DNA of 34,630 nucleotides, from positions 1 to 34,630 of the forward strand of contig ONUH01000022.1 in assembly GCA_900321035.1 (NCBI GenBank), written 5' to 3'. Numbering within the stretch: the first letter of the stretch is position 1; every line of letters begins with the position of its first letter. The notes beneath the pieces are model-generated. The model ran no database searches. It had not been told where the DNA came from and saw nothing but the letters and a program-made list of their open reading frames with translations. Of this stretch, positions 6,028 to 13,857 are shown piece after piece. Position numbers and translations under genes: made by a program. The stretch is from an uncultured Selenomonadales bacterium. GTDB lineage: Bacteria; Bacillota; Negativicutes; Selenomonadales; Selenomonadaceae.

Positions 6028-8403
6028 ATGATAGAGATTTTTGACGGCGCGACGGGGACGATGCTGCAGGCCGCCGGGCTGAAGCCGGGGGAGTGCCCGG
6101 AGCTGGTGAACGTGGAGCGTCCCGAGATGATCGAGGCAATCCACCGCGCCTATATCGAGGCGGGGTCCACGATCATCACGACGAACACTTTCGGCGGCAC
6201 GTCGCTGAAGCTGGCCCACTACGGCCTCGAAAACCGCGTGGCGGAAATCAACGCGGCGGCTGTGAAGGCCGCGAAGCGCGCCGCCGGCGGACGGGCGAAG
6301 ATTGCCGGCGACCTCGGCCCGACGGGGCGCTTCATCGAGCCGCTGGGCGACCTCGGCTTCGAGACGGCGTACGACGCTTATTTCGAGCAGGCGAAAGCAC
6401 TGGCCGATGCGGGGGCGGACTATATCATCATCGAGACGTCCATTGATTTGCAGGAAATGCGCGCCGCTCTCTTAGCGGCGAAGGACGCGACGAAACTGCC
6501 CGTGATCTGCCAGATGAGCTACAGCGAAGACGGACGCACCGTCACGGGCACCGACCCGGAGACGGCGGCGGTAGTCCTCGACGCCATGGGGGCGGACGTC
6601 ATCGGCGTCAACTGCTCCCTCGGCCCCGAGCAGCTGCTGCCCGTGGTCGAGATCCTCGCGAAGCATACCGGGAAACCGATTTCCGTGCAGCCGAACGCGG
6701 GCCTGCCGCAGTTCATCGACGGCAAGACCGTCTTCCCGATGACGGCGGAGGATTTCGCCCACTGGATGCCGAAGCTGATCGCGGCGGGCGCGACCTATAT
6801 CGGCGGCTGCTGCGGCACGACCCCCGGCCATATCCGCGCCATCGCCGAGATCGCGAAGTCCGCACCGGAGCCTGTGCGTTCCGCCGTGCCCCGCGTCCTG
6901 CGCCTCGCCAGCCGTTCCCAGACGGTGACGATCGACAAGAGCCTGCCCACGGTGCTGATCGGCGAACGCATCAACCCGACGGGCCGCAAGAAGCTGGCCG
7001 CCGAGATCAAAGACGGCTCGCTGCTTTCCGTCAAAAAGGAAGCCCTCGACCAGGTCAAGGCCGGGGCGCGGGTCCTCGACGTGAACATGGGCGTGGGCGG
7101 CATCGACCAGGCCGCCGCCATGCGCCGCGCCGTCATGGAGATCGCCCAGCTCACCGCCGCGCCGCTGGCCATCGACACCAGCGACGCCGCCGCACTCGAA
7201 GCGGGTCTCCGCGTCTATCCGGGACGCGCGCTGATCAATTCCGTCAGTGCCGAGCCGGAACGGCTGAAAACCTTTTTGCCGCTGGCGAAAAAATACGGCG
7301 CCGCGATCCTCTGCCTGCCGATCACGAAGGACGGCGTGCCGAAGACGGCGAAGGAGCGCGTCGAAGCGGTACAGACGATACTCGACGCGGCGAAGGAAGC
7401 GGGACTCAAGGACGGCGACTTCCTGCTGGACGCCCTCGTGCTGACCATCGCCGCCGAGACCGACGCGGCGAAGGAAACCCTCGACACCCTGCGGCTTTAC
7501 CGTGAGCGCTTCGGCTATCCGAGCACCATGGGGCTCAGCAACATCTCCTTCGGCCTGCCGAACCGCCCGCTGATCAACAGCACCTTCTTCTCGATGTGCC
7601 TCGCGGCTGGGCTCGACGCGCCGATCATGAATCCTTACGACGAATCCATGCAGAACGCGCTGTCCGCGTCTGCCGCGCTCCTGGGCAAGGACCCGAACGG
7701 CCGCGATTACAGCCAGAAAGCCTCGAACCTCGCCGTACCGAAGACAGCCGCGACCCTGAAGGAAGAGGACATGGACGCGCTGACCGCCATCAAGGCCGCC
7801 GTCATCCGCGGCGAAAAGGAACGGATGCCGGAACTCATAGCGCGCGCCGTGGAGGAAAAGCTGGACCCGAACGAGATCACCGAGAAGGCGCTGACCGCCG
7901 CCATGAACGACATCGGCGTGGACTTCGGCGCGGGCCGCGTGTTCCTGCCGCAGGTGCTGCTCTCCGCCGAGGCCATGCGCGAAGCATTCACGAAGCTCAA
8001 AGAGCTTTTGCCCGCCGCCGAGACGAAAACGCTGGGCACCGTGGTCATCGCCACAGTCAAGGGCGACGTCCACGACCTCGGCAAGAACATCGTCGCCGCG
8101 CTCCTGCAGAACTCCGGCTTCCAGCTCATCGACCTGGGCAAGGACGTTCCCGCCCAGACCATCGTGGAGGCCGCCAAGGCGAACCGCGCCGACATCGTGG
8201 GCCTCTGCGCGCTGATGACCACCACCATGACCGAGATCGAGACCGTCGTCGAAGCCCTGCGGGCCGACGGCGTCAATGCGAAAGTCATGGCGGGCGGCGC
8301 GGCCGTCACCCCCGAATACGCGAAGGAAGCCGGCGCCGACCTCTACGCCCCCGACGGCGTGGCGGCGGTGAAGCTGGCGAAGGAAGCGCTGCACAAAAAT
8401 TAA
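6028..8403 (+). CDS. metH: Cobalamin-dependent methionine synthase, short form
   Basis: 791 aa; AGGAG about 10 nt before ATG. Transfers the methyl group of methyltetrahydrofolate to homocysteine through methylcobalamin. Three of the four MetH modules are present: the homocysteine/zinc barrel (1-290, zinc ligands Cys196, Cys261 and Cys262 in NCS and GGCCGTTP), the pterin-binding barrel (from about 308, IGERINPTGR), and the cobalamin cap plus binding domain (DVHDLGKN at 680-687, with His682 the cobalt ligand). The protein ends right after the cobalamin domain. The roughly 300-residue AdoMet reactivation module of the E. coli type is absent, so an oxidised cofactor must be rescued by a separate protein. 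Short MetH proteins of this kind are common in anaerobes. Stands alone, with a TACAAT -10-like box at 5985-5990. Confidence 0.93.
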   Translation: MIEIFDGATGTMLQAAGLKPGECPELVNVERPEMIEAIHRAYIEAGSTIITTNTFGGTSLKLAHYGLENRVAEINAAAVKAAKRAAGGRAKIAGDLGPTGRFIEPLGDLGFETAYDAYFEQAKALADAGADYIIIETSIDLQEMRAALLAAKDATKLPVICQMSYSEDGRTVTGTDPETAAVVLDAMGADVIGVNCSLGPEQLLPVVEILAKHTGKPISVQPNAGLPQFIDGKTVFPMTAEDFAHWMPKLIAAGATYIGGCCGTTPGHIRAIAEIAKSAPEPVRSAVPRVLRLASRSQTVTIDKSLPTVLIGERINPTGRKKLAAEIKDGSLLSVKKEALDQVKAGARVLDVNMGVGGIDQAAAMRRAVMEIAQLTAAPLAIDTSDAAALEAGLRVYPGRALINSVSAEPERLKTFLPLAKKYGAAILCLPITKDGVPKTAKERVEAVQTILDAAKEAGLKDGDFLLDALVLTIAAETDAAKETLDTLRLYRERFGYPSTMGLSNISFGLPNRPLINSTFFSMCLAAGLDAPIMNPYDESMQNALSASAALLGKDPNGRDYSQKASNLAVPKTAATLKEEDMDALTAIKAAVIRGEKERMPELIARAVEEKLDPNEITEKALTAAMNDIGVDFGAGRVFLPQVLLSAEAMREAFTKLKELLPAAETKTLGTVVIATVKGDVHDLGKNIVAALLQNSGFQLIDLGKDVPAQTIVEAAKANRADIVGLCALMTTTMTEIETVVEALRADGVNAKVMAGGAAVTPEYAKEAGADLYAPDGVAAVKLAKEALHKN

Positions 8404-8563
8404 GAGCGGGGAGAGGGGAGGATTACGTGGTCCAATTCCGCAATCATCCCATTCTTCACGCTTCACAGCACTTTGGGGAAACATTTCCGCCGGTGAAGGA
8501 ATTTCCCGCGAAACGGCGAACTGATATATAAAAGCAACAACCTCCAAAAGAAAGGTGATCTTG

Positions 8564-9547
8564 ATGAAAGCCCCGCTTTTCCTTTGCTACTCGAAATGCG
8601 CCACCTGCAGGAAGGCGCAGAAATGGCTCGACGCGCAGGGCGTTTCCGTCAAAGCCCGGGATGTCGCGGCGAAGAATCCCACCGAGGACGAGCTCCGCGT
8701 CTGGCATAAACGCAGCGGCCTGCCGCTGAAAAAATTCTTCAACACCAGCGGCAAGAAATACAAGGAAATGAAGCTGAAAGACAAGCTGCCGAACATGAGC
8801 GAAGACGAGCAATATGCGCTTCTCGCCACCGACGGGCTGCTGGTCAAGCGCCCGATCCTCATCGACGACGACGCCGTCCTCGTCGGCTTCAAGGAAGCGG
8901 ACTGGCAGCACCATTTCAGCATCGACGGACTGCTGACGACGCCGCCGAAGCCGGAAACCCCGCCGGTGAAAAAGGAGCCGCCCAAAGCGGCCCAGCCGAG
9001 AGTCGCCATTCGCGCCTATCAGCTGAAAATCACCCTCCGGGGCATGAAGCCCGCCGTCTGGCGCCGCTGCTTCGTGCCGGAAGACATGACCTTCCAGGAG
9101 CTGGCGGACATCCTGATTCGCGTCATGGGCTGGAGCGGCAGCCACCTTTCCGCCTTCGAGATGCCGAAGAGCGGGCTCAACATCATGGCCAACCCCTGGT
9201 CCGACGACGAGGAGCAATTCGGCGACCACAACGGAAAAACCGTCAAGCTCGCCGACTACCTTCCCGACGAGCAGAAATTCATCTTCGTCTACGACATGGG
9301 AGATAACTGGGAGCACGAGGTCGTCGTGGAAAAAGTCCGCGAGGATTATCCCTCCCTCCAGCCCGTCGTACTCCAATATGAAGGCGACTGCCCGCCCGAC
9401 GACAGCGGCGGCGTCTGGGGCTACATGGACCTGCTGAAATCCGGCGACGAAGACGCCAAGGCATGGCTGGCGTCCTGCTCCGTTCCCTACGACATGAACG
9501 AGGTCAACGCCAAACTGAAGGAATTCCAGCCCGGAAAAAGGAAATAG
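8564..9547 (+). CDS. ArsC/Spx-like domain fused to a pRiA4b ORF-3-like domain
   Basis: 327 aa; ATG 8564 has AAAGG 8 nt upstream (GTG 8555 lies inside that site). Residues 1-115 are a thioredoxin-fold ArsC/Spx/MgsR-type domain with Cys12-x-x-Cys15 in YSKCATCRKA and a conserved LVKRPI segment; such proteins are redox-active reductases or RNA-polymerase-binding regulators. A Pro/Lys linker (about 123-146) follows. Residues 148-327 match the plasmid pRiA4b ORF-3-like family (YQLKITL, PAVWRR, a GDNWEHE motif and GDCPPDDSGG), whose role is not established. The fusion suggests a joint redox or stress role (inference). The 160 bp upstream hold a GATATATAA box (8522-8530) that may be its promoter, and no gene. 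Confidence 0.8.
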   Translation: MKAPLFLCYSKCATCRKAQKWLDAQGVSVKARDVAAKNPTEDELRVWHKRSGLPLKKFFNTSGKKYKEMKLKDKLPNMSEDEQYALLATDGLLVKRPILIDDDAVLVGFKEADWQHHFSIDGLLTTPPKPETPPVKKEPPKAAQPRVAIRAYQLKITLRGMKPAVWRRCFVPEDMTFQELADILIRVMGWSGSHLSAFEMPKSGLNIMANPWSDDEEQFGDHNGKTVKLADYLPDEQKFIFVYDMGDNWEHEVVVEKVREDYPSLQPVVLQYEGDCPPDDSGGVWGYMDLLKSGDEDAKAWLASCSVPYDMNEVNAKLKEFQPGKRK

Positions 9548-9552
9548 ACATA

Positions 9553-9594
9553 AAAAAGCACGCTTCACCCAAAGGAGGATGGAGCGTGCTTTTT
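9553..9594. terminator. Bidirectional terminator
   Basis: AAAAAGCACGCT (9553-9564) pairs with AGCGTGCTTTTT (9583-9594). The A and T runs let it serve the fusion gene on plus and pfkA on minus. Confidence 0.9.
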
Positions 9595-9604
9595 ATTGCG
9601 TTCC

Positions 9605-10570
9605 TTACGCCAGCACCTTCGCCATGCGGATATATTCCGGATCGAGCTGCTTTTTCTTGTTCACGGCGTCGTAGAGGTTGACGTTGACAATGCCGCCGTG
9701 CTGGATGCCATAGACCACGTTAGACACGCCGGAAAGCAGCGCCAGCGTCGCTTTCTCTCCGAGCACGCTTGCATAGACGCGGTCTATGACCGTCGGCGAA
9801 CCGCCGCGTTGGATATGGCCAAGCACCGAAGCCCGTGTATCAATGCCCGTCTTTTCCTCCAACTTCGCTCCGATCTCGATGGCGCTGCCCGCGCCCTCCG
9901 CCACGACGATCAGCACGTACCGCTTCTGGTTCTCGTCGTACATGGCGCGGATTTCCGAGGCGATCTGATGGAGGTCATAAAGTTCCTCCGGCACGAGGAT
10001 ATACTCCGCGCCGCCGGACATGCCCGTGATCAGCGCCAGCCAGCCGGAATGCCGTCCCATGACCTCAAGGACCGCGATGCGGCGATGGGCCGAGGCCGTG
10101 TCCCGCAGCTTGTTGATGGCGTCGATGATGGTGTTCGCCGCCGTATCCGAGCCGATGGTATAGTCCATACCCCAGATATCGTTGTCGATGGTGCCCGGCA
10201 GCCCAACCACGGCGATGCCCTGCTCGTCCGCAAGATGCTGCGCGCCCCGCAGGCTGCCGTCGCCGCCGATGATGATGACGCCTTCGATGCCGTGCTCTTT
10301 GAGATTCTCCGCCGCCTTCGCCCGGCCCTCCGGCGTGGTGAATTCCTGCGAACGCGCCGTGCCGAGGATGGTGCCGCCGCGCTGGATGATGTCGCTGACG
10401 CTGCGCCGGTTCATCTCGACCATATCGTTTTCCAGAAGGCCCCTGTAGCCGTTGTAAATGCCGAAAATCCTCGCTCCGCTCTGGACCGCCGTCCGCACCA
10501 CCGCCCGCGTCGCCGCGTTCATGCCGGGGCTGTCCCCGCCCGAGGTCATTACCGCTATCGTTTTCCGCAT
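9605..10570 (-). CDS. pfkA: ATP-dependent 6-phosphofructokinase
   Basis: 321 aa. Phosphorylates fructose 6-phosphate to the 1,6-bisphosphate in glycolysis. GGDSPGMN (11-18) binds ATP and GGDGS (102-106) has Gly at the position where pyrophosphate-dependent enzymes carry Asp, so the ATP-dependent type is likely. PGTIDND (125-131) holds the catalytic Asp129, and MGRHSGW is the substrate-binding motif. The start at 10570 (MRKTIAVMTS) is set by AAGGGGG about 8 nt upstream; longer readings into the upstream region lack this and have no family match. The length is normal. Monocistronic, divergent from the AICAR formyltransferase gene, with a 12-bp palindrome in its upstream region. Confidence 0.95.
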   Translation of the reverse strand: MRKTIAVMTSGGDSPGMNAATRAVVRTAVQSGARIFGIYNGYRGLLENDMVEMNRRSVSDIIQRGGTILGTARSQEFTTPEGRAKAAENLKEHGIEGVIIIGGDGSLRGAQHLADEQGIAVVGLPGTIDNDIWGMDYTIGSDTAANTIIDAINKLRDTASAHRRIAVLEVMGRHSGWLALITGMSGGAEYILVPEELYDLHQIASEIRAMYDENQKRYVLIVVAEGAGSAIEIGAKLEEKTGIDTRASVLGHIQRGGSPTVIDRVYASVLGEKATLALLSGVSNVVYGIQHGGIVNVNLYDAVNKKKQLDPEYIRMAKVLA

Positions 10571-10608
10571 TCGTCGTTCCCCCTTGCACAAAATCACTTT
10601 AATGAGAT

Positions 10609-10620
10609 ATTTCGCGAAAT
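10609..10620. promoter_or_regulatory. Palindrome upstream of pfkA, possible operator
   Basis: ATTTCGCGAAAT is a perfect 12-bp palindrome 39 bp before the pfkA start. On the minus strand a TTGGCG / TAGATT pair (16-bp gap, about 10620-10650) lies just upstream of it. This position fits a repressor site, but no cognate regulator is in view. Confidence 0.35.
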
Positions 10621-10661
10621 CTATGAAAAATCCTTCCCTCGCCAAAAAATTTCTCCGCCAT

Positions 10662-10691
10662 TTGACGGCGGCGAAGCGCCCGATATATAAT
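10662..10691 (+). promoter_or_regulatory. Sigma-70 promoter of the AICAR formyltransferase gene
   Basis: TTGACG (10662-10667), an 18-bp gap, then TATAAT (10686-10691), about 110 bp before the start codon. Confidence 0.7.
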
Positions 10692-10800
10692 GGTGCAAAG
10701 CGATAGTTTTTGCGGCGCAGGGCGCGATGAAGTCCTGCGAATCCGGGACCGCCGGATTCCGCGCCGCGCCCGCGATTATCAATCATACAGGAGGATCACA

Positions 10801-11973
10801 ATGGACGAACTCGCATTGAAATACGGCTGCAACCCGAACCAGAAGCCGGCCCGCGTCTTTATGGAGGACGGCACGCTGCCCTTCAAAGTTTTGAACGGCA
10901 AGCCCGGCTACATCAACCTCCTCGACGCGCTGAACAGCTGGCAGCTCGTCTCCGAGCTGAAGGAGGCGACCGGCCTGCCCGCCGCCGCTTCCTTCAAGCA
11001 CGTCAGCCCCGCCGGGGCCGCCGTCGCCGTGCCGCTGTCCTCGACGCTGGAAAAAGTCTATTTCGTCGAGGGCATCGAGCTTTCCCCCATCGCTACCGCC
11101 TATACCCGCGCCCGGGGCGCCGACCGCATGTCCTCTTACGGCGACTTCGTCGCGCTGTCCGACGAGTGCGACGAGCAAACCGCGGCGTTCCTGAAACGGG
11201 AGGTTTCCGACGGCGTCATCGCCCCGTCCTATAGCGACGAGGCCCTCGCCATCCTGAAGGAAAAGCGCAAAGGCACCTACCTCGTGCTGCAGATGGACCC
11301 GACTTACCGGCCCGCGCCGCTGGAGCGGAAGCAGGTCTTCGGCGTATGGTTCGAACAGCAGCGGAACGACGTGAAGATCACCGAGGAATGCCTGCAGGAC
11401 ATCCCGACGAAGGCAAAGACCATCCCGGCGGACGCGCGCCGCGATCTTTTGGTCGCGCTGATCACCCTGAAATACACCCAGTCCAACTCCGTCTGCTACG
11501 CGAAAGACGGACAGGCCGTCGGCATCGGCGCCGGGCAGCAGTCCCGCGTCCACTGCACGCGCCTCGCGGGCAACAAGGCGGACAACTGGTTCCTGCGCCA
11601 GTGCCCCGCCGTGCTCAACCTCCCGTTCCGGGACGACGTGCGCCGGCCCGACCGGGACAACGCCATCGACGTCTATGTGACCGGCGCGGGCGACGAACTC
11701 CTGGCCGACGGCGAATGGCAGCGGCTCTTCACCGAAAGGCCGGCCTACTTCTCGTCGGAACAGAAAGCCGCGTGGCTTTCGCGGATGAAAGGGCTCGCCC
11801 TGGCTTCCGACGCGTTCTTCCCCTTCGGGGACAATATCGAGCGCGCCGCCCGGAGCGGCGTTTCCTACATCGCCCAGTCCGGAGGATCGATACGAGATGA
11901 CAATGTCATCGAGACATGCGATAAATATGGGATCGCCATGGCGATGACCCATATCCGGCTGTTCCATCACTAA
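10801..11973 (+). CDS. purH: Stand-alone AICAR formyltransferase (PurH transformylase half)
   Basis: 390 aa; ATG at 10801 follows AGGAGG at the normal distance. Transfers the formyl group of 10-formyltetrahydrofolate to AICAR in purine synthesis. LKYGCNPNQ opens the transformylase domain, and SFKHVSPAG holds the catalytic Lys66-His67 pair. The C-terminus runs through SDAFFPFGDNIERAA and IAQSGGSIRDD, the standard end of PurH. The N-terminal IMP cyclohydrolase (MGS-like) domain of about 200 residues is missing, and upstream DNA does not encode it, so ring closure must be done by another protein. Such split forms occur in several Firmicutes. No purine gene is adjacent. Confidence 0.9.
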   Translation: MDELALKYGCNPNQKPARVFMEDGTLPFKVLNGKPGYINLLDALNSWQLVSELKEATGLPAAASFKHVSPAGAAVAVPLSSTLEKVYFVEGIELSPIATAYTRARGADRMSSYGDFVALSDECDEQTAAFLKREVSDGVIAPSYSDEALAILKEKRKGTYLVLQMDPTYRPAPLERKQVFGVWFEQQRNDVKITEECLQDIPTKAKTIPADARRDLLVALITLKYTQSNSVCYAKDGQAVGIGAGQQSRVHCTRLAGNKADNWFLRQCPAVLNLPFRDDVRRPDRDNAIDVYVTGAGDELLADGEWQRLFTERPAYFSSEQKAAWLSRMKGLALASDAFFPFGDNIERAARSGVSYIAQSGGSIRDDNVIETCDKYGIAMAMTHIRLFHH

Positions 11974-12002
11974 GCGACTTTTATTTGGTTTATTTTCCTT
12001 TT

Positions 12003-12499
12003 GCGAAAGGTTTTAGCATTGACTTATACGGCTGTCTTTATTCATCCTCGGTAATTATCTTGACGGGGCTTCGCCCCTTCAAACTTCCCCACACAAGGGG
12101 AGAACCCCTTGTGAATCCCCCGGAAGGGCTCTGCGGAGCCGATATTCCGCGGTGAAAGTTCATAACAGCTTATCGGGCAGTTCATCCCGCGATTCAGCCT
12201 CTTGACAGCTTAAAGTTTAGCCCATTTTACAGAGTTAAAAGTTTGCGCTGCGAAACCGAAATCCGCAAAAATGGGCTAAAGGCATAGTTATCAAGAGCTT
12301 TCTCGCGGGATGAACGAATCCTAAAGTCATTCTTTCCTTTGACCGCGGATTCTCGGCCCCGCAGGGCCCTAAGGAGGGTTCCAAAGGGAGGAACTCCCTT
12401 TGCAGGCGTCACAGTCCACTGGACTGTGACGGGGGCGGCGCCCCTGGTATCATTACACGATGATAAATCATCGTACAATCCAACACCAAAACCTTTCGC
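12003..12499. repeat. 500-bp palindromic element, copy 1
   Basis: Bounded by GCGAAAGGTTTT (12003-12014) and AAAACCTTTCGC (12488-12499). Inside are long inverted arms (12181-12227 against 12267-12314: TTCATCCCGCGA/TCGCGGGATGAA and AGTTTAGCCCAT/ATGGGCTAAA) and GC-rich hairpins. No credible gene. It is the reverse complement of the element at 29966-30503. Relative to that copy it carries an extra hairpin, GTCACAGTCC/GGACTGTGAC (12408-12430). This accounts for most of the 780 bp between the AICAR formyltransferase and RiPP genes. Confidence 0.85.
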
Positions 12500-12517
12500 T
12501 TGAACAGAAATCGCAGC

Positions 12518-12555
12518 AAAAAAGCTGCCTTTGACGGCAATGTCATTAAGTTAGG
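12518..12555 (+). repeat. Short dispersed repeat, left copy
   Basis: AAGCTGCC, then GGCAATGTCATTAAGTTAG. It is matched in inverted orientation at 13113-13150, so the pair brackets the RiPP precursor gene. The TTGACG at 12531 and the TATAAT at 12556-12561 resemble a promoter with a 19-bp gap. Confidence 0.6.
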
Positions 12556-12575
12556 TATAATTCCAGTTTTCTTTA

Positions 12576-12606
12576 ACAGTCGCGGAACTTCCGCGGCTGT
12601 TTTATT
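12576..12606 (+). terminator. Rho-independent terminator
   Basis: ACAGTCGCGG (12576-12585) pairs with CCGCGGCTGT (12591-12600), then TTTATTT. Only about 15 bp after the TATAAT-like box, so any transcript starting there would be very short. Confidence 0.75.
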
Positions 12607-12683
12607 TAGTCCGGCAATTCCGGTTTTGCTTTGCGAAAACGAGTATGATAAAATTTAAAAAAATTTTTCCGGCAGCGTCAATT

Positions 12684-12712
12684 TTGATGAACCTGTTTTG
12701 TATATATATATA
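12684..12712 (+). promoter_or_regulatory. Promoter of the RiPP precursor gene
   Basis: TTGATG (12684-12689), a 17-bp gap and TATATA (12707-12712) in an AT-rich stretch, 40 bp before the start codon. Confidence 0.6.
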
Positions 12713-12752
12713 AAAGGCAATTAAATATCAACAGTTAAGGGAGGATGCTACC

Positions 12753-13001
12753 ATGTCGATCAACAGGAACGAAATCACGAAAGAAATGCTTGTAAAAGCT
12801 ATGCAATGCCATACCGCGGAAGAACTGATGGCGTTAGCCAAATCGGAAGACCGTGAACTGACAAAAGAGGAGGCTGAAGCCTATCTGGCCGAGATGGACG
12901 ATTTTGAGCTGGAAGAAGAAGCGCTGGAAAAGGTTGCCGGCGGCTACAAATTATGCGAAAATTACGGGCAAGCTTGTCCCAGTTATATAAATGTAGGTTA
13001 A
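12753..13001 (+). CDS. Nif11-like RiPP precursor peptide
   Basis: 82 aa with a strong Shine-Dalgarno (AAGGGAGGA) about 8 nt before ATG. Residues 1-64 are an acidic helical leader of Nif11 type: KAMQCHTAEELMALAK, then ELTKEEAEAYL, then a LEEEALEKVAGG cleavage motif. The predicted core is residues 65-82, YKLCENYGQACPSYINVG, with Cys68 and Cys75, which could form a disulfide or thioether. In the family, a double-Gly peptidase-ABC exporter removes the leader and a separate enzyme modifies the core. Neither is in this window, so the peptide is an orphan here and must use distant machinery or act unmodified. It has its own promoter and terminator and is bracketed by an inverted repeat pair. Confidence 0.82.
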   Translation: MSINRNEITKEMLVKAMQCHTAEELMALAKSEDRELTKEEAEAYLAEMDDFELEEEALEKVAGGYKLCENYGQACPSYINVG

Positions 13002-13062
13002 GTTGTCCTGCTTATATGTAAGTATGTCAAATTTCAATTTATACGGGTACATGTCGAAACAG

Positions 13063-13102
13063 AAAGTCCTCCGCTTACCATAATAAGCGGAGGACTTTTT
13101 TT
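13063..13102. terminator. Strong terminator after the RiPP precursor
   Basis: AAAGTCCTCCGCTTA pairs with TAAGCGGAGGACTTT, then a T run. The A-rich left side may also let it stop minus-strand transcripts from 13162. Confidence 0.9.
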
Positions 13103-13112
13103 GTCCTAAACT

Positions 13113-13150
13113 TCTTAGCTTAATGACGTTGCCTCTGACGGCAGCCTTTT
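13113..13150 (-). repeat. Short dispersed repeat, right copy (inverted)
   Basis: The reverse complement reads AAAAGGCTGCC, then GGCAACGTCATTAAGCTAAG. It matches 12518-12555 with a few changes. Confidence 0.6.
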
Positions 13151-13161
13151 CTGTTGCTTGC

Positions 13162-13779
13162 TCAAAGCGAAATATTGAATATATTCTCCACGTAATCGCG
13201 GACGGACGCGCCGCCGTTCGCGGCCTCATCCTTCACCTGTCCTTCGTTGAGCATCACCGCGTGGAACACGGAATCCTCGATGCTGCCGGGCACCAGCCGC
13301 TCCCAACGACGCGGATCGTAGGGCATTTCCTTCAGCTCGTTGCTCGGACGGCCCGCCACTTCCAGCTCGGCCAGGAACATGACCTGCTGCGTCTTGGGGC
13401 GGATCAGATAATGTTCGAGATAATACTTGGAGGGATAGGTGTAATCCCCCTCCAGAAACTCCAGCGGCTCCAGCTTGATCCAGACGTCGATCATCCGCTC
13501 CTTGGCCAGATGGGGCACCTTCCTGTAGTGGGCGGTTTTCCGGTCCATCAGATAGATGAAGGAATCGTCCCGCAGGACTTCGATGAACCGCGGCCCGTAT
13601 TCGTCCGACGTCGAAACGTCCGAAGACGAATTCTCATCGATGCCCGATGAATTGTTGACTATCGCGGGGTCCTCCCAAAGGACCGGCTCCGGCGGGTCCG
13701 AGGACCGGGCCAGCGCTCCCGACGGCAGGCAGCCCACCATGAACGCCATGGCCAGCGCCATCCGCATACCGTTTCGCAT
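13162..13779 (-). CDS. Exported protein of unknown function
   Basis: 205 aa. Start 13779 (MRNGMRMALAMAF) sits 7 nt after GGAGG; the ATG at 13785 is too close to it. The N-terminus is a signal peptide, with likely cleavage after SGALA (about residue 25); a Cys at residue 17 (MVGC) is a poor lipobox match. A Ser/Asp/Asn-rich linker follows, then a domain with YLMDRKTAHYR and KYYLEHYLIRPKTQQVMFLAELE, probably beta-rich. Family not recognised. The gene lies 78 nt downstream of the anchored protein gene and may be co-transcribed with rsmG. Confidence 0.72.
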   Translation of the reverse strand: MRNGMRMALAMAFMVGCLPSGALARSSDPPEPVLWEDPAIVNNSSGIDENSSSDVSTSDEYGPRFIEVLRDDSFIYLMDRKTAHYRKVPHLAKERMIDVWIKLEPLEFLEGDYTYPSKYYLEHYLIRPKTQQVMFLAELEVAGRPSNELKEMPYDPRRWERLVPGSIEDSVFHAVMLNEGQVKDEAANGGASVRDYVENIFNISL

Positions 13780-13857
13780 CGTCATCCCTCCCGACGTGAC
13801 TTTCCTATATTCTATCATACTCTTCCCGTTTCCGCACGCACCCGGAATCGCCGCGGC

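Noticed and set aside
6472..8547. Long minus-strand frame opposite metH
   Set aside because: Antisense shadow of a high-GC gene; the plus-strand protein is unmistakable.
12531..12561. TTGACG and TATAAT as a functional promoter
   Set aside because: The -35 lies in a dispersed repeat, the gap is 19 bp and a terminator follows about 15 bp later, so not listed as a separate promoter.
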